DNA from: Flavobacterium tructae
GTDB taxonomy: Bacteria > Bacteroidota > Bacteroidia > Flavobacteriales > Flavobacteriaceae
Direction: 5' to 3'
Assembly: GCF_002217475.1 (NCBI RefSeq)
Contig: NZ_MUHH01000001.1
Coordinates: forward strand, 1 to 50,235
DNA: 50,235 bases
Shown here in pieces: positions 25,809-34,937 of this stretch. How positions within the stretch are numbered: the stretch's first letter is position 1; each line of letters opens with the position of its first letter. The notes under the pieces were generated by a model that saw nothing but the letters and a program-made list of their open reading frames with translations, was not told where the DNA came from and searched no databases. The translations under genes were made by a program, and so were the position numbers.

Positions 25809-27665
25809 ATGAAAAAAATATACCTTACCTTTCTGTTTCTTTCTCTTACCCTTTGCGCAACAGCCCAAGAGAAACAAAGTTTTGCTATTGCCAATGGAAA
25901 TTTCCTGCTCAACGGAAAATCCATACAAATTCATTCCGGTGAAATGCACTACTCCCGCATTCCACAGCCTTATTGGCGCCATCGCTTAAAAATGATGAAA
26001 GCAATGGGTTTAAATGCGGTCGCCACGTATGTATTTTGGAATTATCATGAAACGGCACCCGGAATCTGGGACTTCAAAACCGGAAATAAAAACCTGGCCG
26101 AATATATTAAAACAGCTCAGGAAGAAGGCTTATTCGTGATTTTACGCCCTGGGCCGTATGTGTGTGCCGAGTGGGAATTTGGAGGTTATCCCTGGTTTTT
26201 ACAAAATGTTCCTGATATGATCATTCGTGGAAACAACACCGCCTATCTGGCAGCAACTAAAGCCTATTTTACCGAACTGTACAATCAGGTTAAGAATTTA
26301 CAAATCACCAAAGGAGGTCCAATTATTATGGTTCAGGGGGAGAATGAATTTGGCTCGTATGTCGCACAACGCAAAGATGTTCCTCTTGAAGAACATAAAA
26401 AATACAGTGCAGCCGTTTTTCAACAATTGAAAGACATTGGTTTCGAAGTTCCATTTTTTACTTCAGACGGAAGCTGGTTATTTGAAGGCGGAGCTTTACC
26501 GGGTGCTCTCCCAACGGCAAATGGAGAAAGCGATATTACAAAACTAAAAAACGTGGTCAACCAATTCAATAACGGGCAAGGTCCGTATATGGTCGCTGAA
26601 TTTTATCCGGGTTGGCTGGATCATTGGGCTGAACCTTTCCCAACACAAACTCCTCAGGAAACTGTTGACCAAACACAAAAATATTTAGACCATCAGGTTT
26701 CATTCAACTACTATATGGTTCACGGAGGAACTAATTTTGGCTTTACTTCCGGAGCCAATTACGACAAAGAGCATGACATTCAGCCCGACATGACTTCTTA
26801 CGATTACGACGCTCCAATTAGCGAGGCGGGTTGGGCAACCCCAAAATACAACGCGTTAAGAGCCATCCTCAAAACCAATGAAACTCCGGCTGTTCCGGCA
26901 AAAATGCCTGTGATCATAATTCCGAATATTGCCTTAACGAAAGTCGTTGACTTAGCCGATTTAAAGTCTACAATCCCTCCTGTAACGGCAGACAATCCTT
27001 TAACCTTTGAACAGCTCAATCAGGGAGACGGTTATGTTTGGTACAGCAAAAGATTTACACAGCCTATTAGCGGGAAACTGGAACTAAAAGGCCTACGTGA
27101 TTATGCCATAGTGTATGTCAACGGAAAAAAAGTAGCAGAATTGAACCGCTATTACAAAAAATACGATTGTGAAATTGAAGTTCCCTTTAACGCAACACTA
27201 GATATTCTGGTAGAGAATATGGGGCGTATCAACTACGGTTCTCAAATTAATGCCAACAATAAAGGAATCATTAGCCCTGTAATAATCAATGGCGAAACCA
27301 TTACCGGAAACTGGAAAATGTACCCGTTACCAATGGCTCAGGAACCGGATGTAACGGCTTACAAAAACTCAGGAAAAATCGACCGTCCTACGGTATATCA
27401 GGGAACCTTTAATCTGAGTAAAACCGGAGATACCTTCCTGGACATGCGCGACTGGGGCAAAGGAATTGTATTTGTAAACGGAATCAACATTGGGCGTTAC
27501 TGGAGCGTTGGTCCACAACAAACATTATATGTTCCGGGTTGCTGGCTTAAAAAAGGCAAAAACACCATTATGATCTTCGAACAAAAAAACGGGAAAATTC
27601 AGAAGGAAGTAAAAACAATTAGCACTCCGATTTTAGAAGATTTAAAACCCGAAAACGGACAATAA
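25809..27665 (+). CDS. Secreted GH35 beta-galactosidase
   Basis: This 618-residue enzyme releases terminal beta-linked galactose. It has a Sec signal (ending LCATAQ, about residue 20) and a GH35 TIM barrel: GEMHYSRIP and WRHRLKMMKAMGLNAVATYV at the N-terminus, GGPIIMVQGENEFGSY with the acid/base Glu180, and YMVAEFYPGW with the nucleophile Glu264. C-terminal jelly-roll domains end with FVNGINIGRYW. All key residues are intact. It is the last gene of locus B, and a bidirectional hairpin separates it from the convergent OsmC gene. With GH109 it suggests a substrate bearing Gal and GalNAc, such as O-glycans or related polysaccharides. Confidence 0.95.
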   Translation: MKKIYLTFLFLSLTLCATAQEKQSFAIANGNFLLNGKSIQIHSGEMHYSRIPQPYWRHRLKMMKAMGLNAVATYVFWNYHETAPGIWDFKTGNKNLAEYIKTAQEEGLFVILRPGPYVCAEWEFGGYPWFLQNVPDMIIRGNNTAYLAATKAYFTELYNQVKNLQITKGGPIIMVQGENEFGSYVAQRKDVPLEEHKKYSAAVFQQLKDIGFEVPFFTSDGSWLFEGGALPGALPTANGESDITKLKNVVNQFNNGQGPYMVAEFYPGWLDHWAEPFPTQTPQETVDQTQKYLDHQVSFNYYMVHGGTNFGFTSGANYDKEHDIQPDMTSYDYDAPISEAGWATPKYNALRAILKTNETPAVPAKMPVIIIPNIALTKVVDLADLKSTIPPVTADNPLTFEQLNQGDGYVWYSKRFTQPISGKLELKGLRDYAIVYVNGKKVAELNRYYKKYDCEIEVPFNATLDILVENMGRINYGSQINANNKGIISPVIINGETITGNWKMYPLPMAQEPDVTAYKNSGKIDRPTVYQGTFNLSKTGDTFLDMRDWGKGIVFVNGINIGRYWSVGPQQTLYVPGCWLKKGKNTIMIFEQKNGKIQKEVKTISTPILEDLKPENGQ

Positions 27666-27725
27666 TACCGGAAAACATTAGAGCAAAATAGAAATAAAAT
27701 TGGTATAAAATTCTCTGTTTAAAAA

Positions 27726-27763
27726 AAATCCCAAACTCCAACAAAAATTGGAATTTGGGATTT
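27726..27763. terminator. Bidirectional terminator between convergent genes
   Basis: AAATCCCAAACTCCAA (27726-27741) pairs with TTGGAATTTGGGATTT (27748-27763) with one mismatch. A and T runs on both sides let it serve the GH35 transcript on + and the OsmC transcript on -. Confidence 0.82.
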
Positions 27764-27790
27764 AAAATTTTAAAATATTGGATTTTAAAA

Positions 27791-28192
27791 TTACTTCCAG
27801 TTAAAAGTAATTTTCTTTTCAATTTCAGGGTTCAGACTTAAAAAAACCGGACAGGTCATTGCTGCACGTTCCAAAATGGTTTTGCTTTTCTCATCGGCAT
27901 CCCCTTTCATTTCAAAAGCAATTTCGATGGCTCCAATACGTCTCGGTTCTGCATTCATAATCTTCGTTACTTCCGCAGTTGAATCGACTAAATTTACATT
28001 CAGATCACGGGCTTTAATTCCCATAATTGTCATCATACAGCTCGCTAAAGCATTGGCAACAGTATCTGTGGGAGAAAAAGCTTCTCCTTTTCCGTTATTG
28101 TCTACAGGCGCATCCGAAATGATTTCACTTCCAGATTGCACATGGATTGATTTTGTTCTTAAATCGCCTAAATAGGTTACTTTTGATGTCAT
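27791..28192 (-). CDS. OsmC/Ohr-family peroxiredoxin-like protein
   Basis: This 133-residue cytosolic protein of the OsmC family reduces organic hydroperoxides with two cysteines. Cys52 (ANALASCMMT) and Cys114 (MTCPVFLSL) occupy the usual positions, and the N-terminal strand YLGDLRTKSIHVQSG and PTDTVANALAS helix are typical. Length is normal. Its ATG overlaps the stop codon of the upstream LysM gene by one base (TAATG), so translation is probably coupled. OsmC and Ohr subtypes cannot be separated with confidence here. Confidence 0.9.
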   Translation of the reverse strand: MTSKVTYLGDLRTKSIHVQSGSEIISDAPVDNNGKGEAFSPTDTVANALASCMMTIMGIKARDLNVNLVDSTAEVTKIMNAEPRRIGAIEIAFEMKGDADEKSKTILERAAMTCPVFLSLNPEIEKKITFNWK

Positions 28193-30306
28193 TAATTTGC
28201 TACTTTTAAAGTTAAATCATTATCGTAATATAAGATGTAAACACCTTTGTTTGCGTGTCCTCCATCCTCTTTTTTGTAAAATTGAAATTTGTTGTCAACC
28301 TGTTCAGTTGTCATTAAATCGGCTGTTTCCTGATAAGTTTTTCCCTGAACCAAACGCATCATGGTATCAAAAGTAACATCAAATCCTCTTGTCGCGTAGG
28401 TATTTGGATTTACTTTATTTTTCAATCGGTACTCTTTTTCAAAAATCAAAACAGACTGTTCATCACTATCACGGGTAACGGACGGATACATCAATTTCAG
28501 CTTAATTAAACTGTCGAAACTAATCTCATCCGAATCCAGTGTACTGTTTGGCTCTAAAACTACCAACTGTATCTGACAGGTTTTTTGAGCATCTGTCAAA
28601 GCTTTTATAGTCGTTCTAACCATTGCTGTATTGGCCGATTCCATAACTACATAGTTCATTCTGTTAGGCAATAACAAACTTTTTAAATTGGCCACATCCA
28701 GAGCTCCGGTTTCAGTCAGATTAGCAAACACAACTCCTTTTTGGTTTTGTTTGATATAACTGATAACTGATTCTTTCTTTTTGTCTACAACTGCAACGAT
28801 GTTTCCATTCTTCCCTCTCATATAATCAAAAACGGCATTTCGCACCACATCGTTTGATGGAATCGTCTGATACAAATTATCAATTGGGTTGGCTTTGTCT
28901 TTTGATAATGGAGAAATCACGGGAATATTATACAAACGCAATGTATTGGCAGTAGATTCGGCATTACTTTGATAAAAAGGTCCCACTACAGCATTGGCAT
29001 CCTGCAATTTATTCTGAGCCATTAAACCTGAAACATTAGAACTGTTTTTCGTTTCCTGAGAATCATAAATTGCAACATCAATTGGCAGCTTTAAAGTTCT
29101 TGCCGAATCGATTGCCATTAAAGCTCCCGAATAAAAATCAAGTGTCATGTTCAGGAATTTATCACTCTTAATTCGACTGGCTGCACTGATAGTATCCCCC
29201 TGCATTTTCGCTAAATTGAATGGCAATAATAAAACTAATTTCTTACGTTCGTTCTCCCCTCTTTTTTTAGTCAGTTCCACCACTTCCGGATTAACGGAAA
29301 CAGTTTCAGATTTTACTTTATCTACCACTTTAATTCCTGCTGTATTTTCAGCTGGCTTTTCAATGGTCTTTTCAATACTTTTTTCAACTTCTTTTTCAGC
29401 AGGCTGTTGGTGTACGATAATTGGTGTTGGCGCCACATATCCTGCCGGAACTTTTAAAACCATTCCCTCTTTTACACCTTCAGAAAGTGCCGGATTCAAT
29501 GCTGTTAATTCTTCCTGAGTAATATGAAAAGTATGCGTTAAACTATAAAAAGTTTCTTTTGGTTTCACCTGATACTCCATATAAGAAGTTGCTTTTTTCG
29601 AAGTTTCCACTGCTTTTTTTGTTTCAGCCGGTTTTACAACAGCAGCCGCAGACGGAGCAGAAGTTTCTACTTTAGGAGCAGTTCCTTTGATCGTCAGACG
29701 ATAACCAACTGGCAGGTTTGAAACAATTTCAGGGTTACGTTTTTCTAATTCTTCAATGGTCATTCCATATTGTTTTGCAATTGAAAATTTAGTTTCTTTT
29801 GCTACCACATCATGGTAAACATACTTTTCCGGTGCTGCCGACTTCGGTTTCGCTGAAGTTGAAACAGTTGTTTTCACCACACTTCCTTTTGACGGAATCT
29901 CAAGAGTTTGTCCAATCTGCAAACCATCTTTCACCAAAAAAGGATTAGCTGCTTTTAAAGCTTCATCCGTAACATTATACTTTTTCTCAATGCCAAACAA
30001 AGTTTCTTTTGGTTGTACTTCATGCGTAATTGTTTTTCCTGAATTTGAACTTTTCACTGGAGCAACATCATTTTTAACTACTGTTTTAGCACCGCTTGTC
30101 GGAATCAATAAAACGGTATTGGGTTTAACTCCATTTCTGGCATCCGGATTTAGGGAATAAATATCATAAGGCGTAACCTTAAATTTAACAGCAATCTGGT
30201 TAATAGTTTCTCCGCTTGAAACCGTATATTTTACCACCTTTTCTTGTGAAAATGCGGAACTGGTTGCAAAAAAAATCAGAGACAATAATGTTGAATAATA
30301 TTTCAT
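28192..30306 (-). CDS. Four-LysM protein with C-terminal periplasmic-binding-protein-like domain
   Basis: This 704-residue exported protein has a signal ending SSAFSQ (about 21). Four LysM peptidoglycan-binding motifs lie at about 25-69, 93-138, 163-207 and 243-287, each beginning with a (K/S)GET or KETxF turn. A Lys/Glu/Thr-rich linker (290-350) leads to a type 1 periplasmic-binding fold from about 355 (KKLVLLLPFNLAK; ISPLSKDKANPIDN). This resembles the domain of LpoA/YraM-type penicillin-binding-protein activators and branched-chain amino-acid receptors. A role in peptidoglycan synthesis or sensing is inferred. The gene lies 94 nt after another four-LysM gene and is coupled to OsmC. Confidence 0.85.
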   Translation of the reverse strand: MKYYSTLLSLIFFATSSAFSQEKVVKYTVSSGETINQIAVKFKVTPYDIYSLNPDARNGVKPNTVLLIPTSGAKTVVKNDVAPVKSSNSGKTITHEVQPKETLFGIEKKYNVTDEALKAANPFLVKDGLQIGQTLEIPSKGSVVKTTVSTSAKPKSAAPEKYVYHDVVAKETKFSIAKQYGMTIEELEKRNPEIVSNLPVGYRLTIKGTAPKVETSAPSAAAVVKPAETKKAVETSKKATSYMEYQVKPKETFYSLTHTFHITQEELTALNPALSEGVKEGMVLKVPAGYVAPTPIIVHQQPAEKEVEKSIEKTIEKPAENTAGIKVVDKVKSETVSVNPEVVELTKKRGENERKKLVLLLPFNLAKMQGDTISAASRIKSDKFLNMTLDFYSGALMAIDSARTLKLPIDVAIYDSQETKNSSNVSGLMAQNKLQDANAVVGPFYQSNAESTANTLRLYNIPVISPLSKDKANPIDNLYQTIPSNDVVRNAVFDYMRGKNGNIVAVVDKKKESVISYIKQNQKGVVFANLTETGALDVANLKSLLLPNRMNYVVMESANTAMVRTTIKALTDAQKTCQIQLVVLEPNSTLDSDEISFDSLIKLKLMYPSVTRDSDEQSVLIFEKEYRLKNKVNPNTYATRGFDVTFDTMMRLVQGKTYQETADLMTTEQVDNKFQFYKKEDGGHANKGVYILYYDNDLTLKVAN

Positions 30307-30400
30307 AATAAAGCTTAAAACAATTTAATTCCTAATTCAAAAACAAGTTACAAAATTCTCTGTAAAACAAAATCCCTGCCACTTGTTTTTTCTGCATTGC

Positions 30401-32320
30401 TTATTCCCTAAGATCAATCTCGACCTTAGCAATACTCACCTCTTTATATAACTCATCTTCCTCTTTTTTCTTGCATTGATATAGTACTTCTTCCATATTT
30501 TGGTACTTATCGGAGTACACATAGTACGAAAGACTATTAATATTAAAAAAGAAACTGGCGTTAAAATCGCCGGAATCAATGAGTTTCATAATGAGCTTAT
30601 CCCTTAGCGTTGCGTCTGTAAATATACCCAAAACTAAGTAATAGCCGTTTGAAACTTCGCGAAGATTATCAAAAACTTCCACCTTTATCGTTTTGTCCCT
30701 TTTAAGCGGATTTTCCTTTAACTCCTGTTTCATTTCTTCCGATGAGATAATTTTTGAATCGCCAATGAATCCGTTTTTTTTCTGATTTTTAATTGCCTGA
30801 TCCTGATACTTTTTCAATTTCAGCAAAGCCACTTTATCATCAAAATTTCGGGCTTCCATGCTATAGTAGGATGCTTTACTAATGTGTCTCTTCACTTCAA
30901 TCTTCTTCTGATTATCCAGTGAGTCAATTTTAGCAATCAAGAGCTGATTCTTAGCGTCACCCTGCTCCTGCTCTATTTTGTACTGCTTTATTTCTTCCAA
31001 TGAAAGGCGCTGTTGCAATGAAACCGGATTATTATTTTTTTCGCTTTCCCGGATTTTTTTCTTGTATTCCTGGTTTTCGGCTACAGCGATTTTTTCGACT
31101 TTATTCATTAAACCGGCATAGACTTTTCGGTTTTCTGCCAACTCTTTTTTTAACTGAGACGATAATTCATTCGTTTTCCCAATACTTTCGTAAGATTGTT
31201 TTTCCAGTCTTTTTGATTCGTCAACATTTAAAATATCCAGTCTTTTCAAATCGACCAGATCATCATTCATCGTACGAACCAGCGAATCCAGTTTCGCCAT
31301 TAAAACATCCTGCACATTTTTATTAGCTTCCAGTACCAATCGCAATTTTTCAACTGAATTTTCTTTTGAGCCATTCATGTCATTCAGATTGATTTTCAAA
31401 TCATTAATTTTTATAATTTTCTGATTCATTTCTTTCTGAACAACCAAACGGTCTTTCAAATCTTCCAATTCGACTGTTTTTGCTTTTGTTTTTTCCACCA
31501 CTACCTGCTTTTCGGCCAGAGCAATCATCAGTTCTTCGCTTTCATTTGTCGGCTTTACACCTTTTGTATTAATGGCCAGCTTATTTCCAACAATCAGTCC
31601 GTTTACGATTTCAGGATTCTGCGATTCCAGCTGATCAATCGAAATTCCATATTTTTTAGCGATCGAAAACTTCGTTTCTTTAGGCTCGACCACATGAAAA
31701 ACAGTTTCCTGATTGATGACGCGAACTCGTCCGTCTAAAGTTTTTCGTTTATTCGGAATTGCAATAGTCTGTCCTACCTGCAATCCATTTTGAAGAAGAT
31801 TTTTATTCCCATTTTCCAAATCCAAAACCGAAACATTATACTGTCTCGCAATACTAAACAAAGATTCTTTTGCCACAACCTGATGGCTGACTTTTGAAGA
31901 AATTGTACTTTCAGTTTGAGAAAGATCTCCGGAACCTTGCGGAATAATTAATTCCTGACCAATCTGAAGTCCGTTGGTAAGAATCGCCTGATTGGCATTC
32001 TGAAGAGCTTCCACCGAAATGTTATACTGTTTTGCTAAACCAAAAAGAGTTTCTTTTGCGCCAACAACATGAATAATCTGCTGACTGGAATTTGGTTTTT
32101 CAGAGGAATGGACAGGAATCCTGATCATCTGATCGTCTTTGATTCCGTTTTGTGATTCGGGGTTGAGTTTGTAAATTTCTTCTACTGAAACCTTGTACTT
32201 TTGGGCAATAAAGTAAGCAGTTTCCCCCTTTTGAATCCGATGCTCAATAATTGAATCTTGTGCAGTTATTTTGTTAAAAGACAAAACAAACACAAGAGAA
32301 ATCGTTAAAAATTCTCTCAT
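30401..32320 (-). CDS. Four-LysM protein with coiled coil and SPOR-like C-terminus
   Basis: This 639-residue exported protein has a signal to about residue 20 (NKITAQ). LysM motifs lie at about 25-69, 82-127, 144-189 and 206-250. Residues about 255-530 are rich in Lys, Glu and Leu with long predicted coiled coils. The last 90 residues (VSNGYYLVLGIFTDATLRDKL.. ending in a charged tail) resemble a SPOR-type domain, which binds denuded peptidoglycan. It looks like a structural envelope protein. Its N-terminal half is related to the neighbouring 704-residue protein, so the pair arose by duplication followed by exchange of the C-terminal domain. Confidence 0.82.
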   Translation of the reverse strand: MREFLTISLVFVLSFNKITAQDSIIEHRIQKGETAYFIAQKYKVSVEEIYKLNPESQNGIKDDQMIRIPVHSSEKPNSSQQIIHVVGAKETLFGLAKQYNISVEALQNANQAILTNGLQIGQELIIPQGSGDLSQTESTISSKVSHQVVAKESLFSIARQYNVSVLDLENGNKNLLQNGLQVGQTIAIPNKRKTLDGRVRVINQETVFHVVEPKETKFSIAKKYGISIDQLESQNPEIVNGLIVGNKLAINTKGVKPTNESEELMIALAEKQVVVEKTKAKTVELEDLKDRLVVQKEMNQKIIKINDLKINLNDMNGSKENSVEKLRLVLEANKNVQDVLMAKLDSLVRTMNDDLVDLKRLDILNVDESKRLEKQSYESIGKTNELSSQLKKELAENRKVYAGLMNKVEKIAVAENQEYKKKIRESEKNNNPVSLQQRLSLEEIKQYKIEQEQGDAKNQLLIAKIDSLDNQKKIEVKRHISKASYYSMEARNFDDKVALLKLKKYQDQAIKNQKKNGFIGDSKIISSEEMKQELKENPLKRDKTIKVEVFDNLREVSNGYYLVLGIFTDATLRDKLIMKLIDSGDFNASFFFNINSLSYYVYSDKYQNMEEVLYQCKKKEEDELYKEVSIAKVEIDLRE

Positions 32321-32336
32321 AAATAGTAGGTTTAAA

Positions 32337-32370
32337 AAATTAAGGCGTTACAAATGTAACGCCTTAATTT
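32337..32370 (-). terminator. Terminator of guaA
   Basis: AAATTAAGGCGTTAC and its inverted copy flank an AAAT loop, giving a stem of about 15 bp. On the - strand it is followed by a T-rich tract. It sits in the 62-nt gap between guaA and the LysM gene, so the latter needs read-through or a very short promoter. Confidence 0.85.
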
Positions 32371-32382
32371 TAAAAAATAGTA

Positions 32383-33912
32383 CTATTCCCACTCAATTGT
32401 TGCTGGTGGTTTTGAGCTGATATCGTAAACCACACGATTCACGCCTTTTACTTTATTGATAATATCGTTAGACACTTTCATTAAGAAATCATACGGTAAA
32501 TGAACCCAGTCGGCCGTCATACCATCTGTTGATTCTACAGCTCTAAGCGCTACTACTTTTTCGTAAGTACGCTCGTCGCCCATTACACCAACGCTGTTTA
32601 CCGGAAGCAAGATTGCTCCTGCCTGCCAAACTTTGTCATACAATCCCCATGATTTTAATCCGTCGATAAAAACGGCATCCACATCTTGTAGAATCTGAAC
32701 TTTTTCCGGAGTAATATCTCCTAAAATTCTAATTGATAATCCTGGTCCCGGGAAAGGGTGTCTTCCTAATAATTCAGGATCTATTCCTAAAGTAGCTCCC
32801 ACTCTTCGAACTTCGTCTTTGAACAGCATTCGAAGTGGTTCTACAATTTTTAATTTCATATAATCCGGCAATCCACCTACGTTATGGTGCGATTTAATGG
32901 TTGCCGATGGTCCTTTTACCGAAACTGACTCAATTACATCAGGGTAAATAGTTCCCTGTGCCAGCCATTTTACATCTTCGATTAAGTGTGATTCATCATC
33001 AAAAACTTCGATAAATACACGGCCAATTGTTTTACGTTTGGTTTCAGGATCACTGATTCCTGCTAATTCTGACAGAAAACGATCGCCTGCATCTACTCCT
33101 TTTACGTTCAATCCCATTCCTTTGTATTGATTCAATACATTTTCGAATTCGTTTTTACGCAAAAGTCCATTATTAACAAAAACGCAATATAAATTTTGTC
33201 CAATTGCTTTGTTTAATAGCACTGCAGCAACAGTAGAATCTACTCCTCCTGACAATCCTAAAACCACTTTATCATTTCCTAATTTCTCTTTTAACTCCGC
33301 TACCATTTCTTCTACGAAAGCTCCTGGTGTAAAGTTTTGAGGAACATCAGCGATATCTACTAAAAAGTTTTTCAGCATTTTTGACCCATCGGTAGAGTGA
33401 AAAACTTCAGGATGGTACTGAATAGCATAAGTAGTTTCACCTTCAATTTTATAAGCGGCAAATTCTACATCATGTGTGCTTGCTAATTTTACAGCATTAG
33501 TTGGTAAAGCTTTGATACTATCGCTATGGCTCATCCAAACCTGGCTGTTTTCAGAAACTCCGTTGAAGAAAACTTCATTCTCTTTAATATAAGACAAATT
33601 AGCTCTTCCATATTCTCTGGTGTTCGAAGCTGCTACTTCACCTCCGCTAAAATGAGCTAAGTATTGTGCTCCGTAACAAACCGCCAACATTGGAAGCTTG
33701 CCTCGAATTTGAGATAAATCAGGATGTGGAGCATCTTCTGCACGAACAGAAAAAGGACTTCCTCCTAAAATTACGGCTTTATAAGGTGATAAATCACTAG
33801 GAAAGTGATTGTAAGGGAAAATTTCGCAGAATATATTTAATTCGCGAACTCTACGCGCAATAAGCTGAGTATATTGCGATCCGAAATCTAAAATAAGTAC
33901 GTTGTGTTGCAT
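32383..33912 (-). CDS. guaA: GMP synthase (glutamine-hydrolysing)
   Basis: This enzyme converts XMP, glutamine and ATP to GMP in the cytosol. It has 509 residues from the ATG at 33912; a TTG two codons upstream is less likely. The class I amidotransferase domain has [10 protein letters not shown] with nucleophile Cys79 and [11 protein letters not shown] with the His/Glu pair. The ATP pyrophosphatase domain carries the P-loop [15 protein letters not shown] (about 217-231). The C-terminal dimerisation domain ends with the family-typical KPPATIEWE. The gene is complete with all motifs. A -7 promoter box lies only 3 nt upstream of the start codon. Confidence 0.98.
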   Translation of the reverse strand: MQHNVLILDFGSQYTQLIARRVRELNIFCEIFPYNHFPSDLSPYKAVILGGSPFSVRAEDAPHPDLSQIRGKLPMLAVCYGAQYLAHFSGGEVAASNTREYGRANLSYIKENEVFFNGVSENSQVWMSHSDSIKALPTNAVKLASTHDVEFAAYKIEGETTYAIQYHPEVFHSTDGSKMLKNFLVDIADVPQNFTPGAFVEEMVAELKEKLGNDKVVLGLSGGVDSTVAAVLLNKAIGQNLYCVFVNNGLLRKNEFENVLNQYKGMGLNVKGVDAGDRFLSELAGISDPETKRKTIGRVFIEVFDDESHLIEDVKWLAQGTIYPDVIESVSVKGPSATIKSHHNVGGLPDYMKLKIVEPLRMLFKDEVRRVGATLGIDPELLGRHPFPGPGLSIRILGDITPEKVQILQDVDAVFIDGLKSWGLYDKVWQAGAILLPVNSVGVMGDERTYEKVVALRAVESTDGMTADWVHLPYDFLMKVSNDIINKVKGVNRVVYDISSKPPATIEWE

Positions 33913-33915
33913 GCG

Positions 33916-33923
33916 CAAAAGTA
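33916..33923 (-). promoter_or_regulatory. Predicted guaA -7 box adjoining the start codon
   Basis: On the - strand TACTTTTG matches TAnnTTTG exactly and is separated from the ATG at 33912 by CGC. Transcription would start at or next to the ATG, giving a leaderless mRNA. A clear TTG -33 element is not seen, which lowers confidence. Confidence 0.4.
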
Positions 33924-33978
33924 CTTTTTATATTCGAATTTGAAAAATGGAATTTTGATTTTTTTTTCTTTAAAGGTT

Positions 33979-34065
33979 CTAAGGGGCTGAGTTACTAAGA
34001 TTCTGAGGCTCATTTTTACTATAAAAATAAAAACTTAGCATCTCAGAATCTCAGCAACTTAGTAT
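33979..34065. repeat. CTNAG octad repeats in inverted arrangement (block 1)
   Basis: Four 8-bp units beginning CTAAG or CTGAG (33979-34010) face four units beginning CTTAG or CTCAG (34034-34065), so the block can fold into a hairpin. The same family appears after the next gene at 34670-34930. Confidence 0.7.
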
Positions 34066-34131
34066 CTTCGCAAAAAAATCCAAAAACCAATTTATTTCGT
34101 ACGTAACGAAAAACCCAATTAAAATTTAACT

Positions 34132-34659
34132 ATGAAATCAAAATTAATTGCCCTTTCTCTCTTTTTGTCTTTGTTTTTAAGCTCTTGTGATGCTGTAGAT
34201 AATTTATTGACTTTTACGATTTCAAACGAAACTTCGATCCAGATTAAGAGCACTTCCCCTATCAATTTGCCTTCGGAAATTATCACTCCCGATGTCACTA
34301 CAAATTCTTCTGCCGAGTTTGAGAACAATAAAACCAAAGCCAGTTTAGTAAAAGATGTTAAACTGAAATCGCTTAAACTAATGATCACAAATCCAACCGA
34401 TAAAACATTTACGTTTTTAAAATCGGTTCATTTGTATATTTCTACGACAGATTCTGATGAAATAGAACTTGCGTATCAGGATAATATCAATGCCTCCACT
34501 AACAGCATCGATTTGATTTGTACCGATGCAAGACTGGACCAGTACATTAAAGCAGATAAATACAAAATCAGAACAAAAGTTACTTTGAAAGAAACGCTTA
34601 CTAAAGATGTAACCGTAAAAGCAGAAATGAAATTTAGAGTGACAGCAGATCCATTTTAG
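34132..34659 (+). CDS. Predicted lipoprotein, unknown function
   Basis: The product has 175 residues with signal MKSKLIALSLFLSLFLSSC and lipidated Cys19. The mature part is rich in Thr, Ser and Lys and looks all-beta (KSLKLMITNPTDKTFTFLKS, ending VKAEMKFRVTADPF). I do not recognise a family. The layout is that of a single immunoglobulin-like or LEA-type sandwich, but that is a guess. It stands alone between divergent guaA and a convergent secreted-protein gene, with CTNAG octad repeats on both sides. Confidence 0.78.
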   Translation: MKSKLIALSLFLSLFLSSCDAVDNLLTFTISNETSIQIKSTSPINLPSEIITPDVTTNSSAEFENNKTKASLVKDVKLKSLKLMITNPTDKTFTFLKSVHLYISTTDSDEIELAYQDNINASTNSIDLICTDARLDQYIKADKYKIRTKVTLKETLTKDVTVKAEMKFRVTADPF

Positions 34660-34669
34660 AAAAAAGGTT

Positions 34670-34701
34670 CTGAGGTTCTGAGATGCTAAGGTTCTAAGTT
34701 C
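34670..34701. repeat. CTNAG octad repeats (block 2, left part)
   Basis: Four 8-bp units: CTGAGGTT, CTGAGATG, CTAAGGTT, CTAAGTTC. They start 10 nt after the lipoprotein stop codon. Oppositely oriented units follow within the 90-bp duplication at 34751-34930, so the block can pair over a long range and may act as a terminator. Confidence 0.7.
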
Positions 34702-34750
34702 TTTTTATAAAGACTTGGAACCTTTGTTCCTTAACCCCTTAAAATCTCAA

Positions 34751-34930
34751 AAAAACTACTTTGAGATTACCCCAATAATCACGTAGTTATCATGTATTAA
34801 AAAACTTAGAACCTTAGCATCTCAGCCCCTTAGTATCTTAAAAAACTGTTGTAAGGTTACCCCAATATTCATGTAGTTATCATGTATTAAAAAACTTAGA
34901 ACCTTAGCATCTCAGCCCCTTAGTATCTTA
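34751..34930. repeat. Two tandem copies of a 90-bp unit containing CTNAG octads
   Basis: Copy A (34751-34840) and copy B (34841-34930) match at about 92%, the last 50 bp being identical. Each ends with four octads (CTTAGAAC, CTTAGCAT, CTCAGCCC, CTTAGTAT). Copy B abuts the stop codon of the - strand gene at 34938. Part of each unit (AGGTTACCCCAATA-like) resembles coding sequence near 34980 of that gene. Confidence 0.85.
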
Positions 34931-34937
34931 AAAAAAA

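Noticed and set aside
1..27665. Recent horizontal transfer of the two glycan loci by an integrative element
   Set aside because: No integrase, att-like direct repeats, tRNA boundary or transposase is visible, and codon usage looks like the flanking housekeeping genes by eye.
29147..29518. 123-codon open frame on the + strand
   Set aside because: It lies antisense to the LysM/binding-protein gene; Ser/Phe-rich low-complexity translation, no homology pattern.
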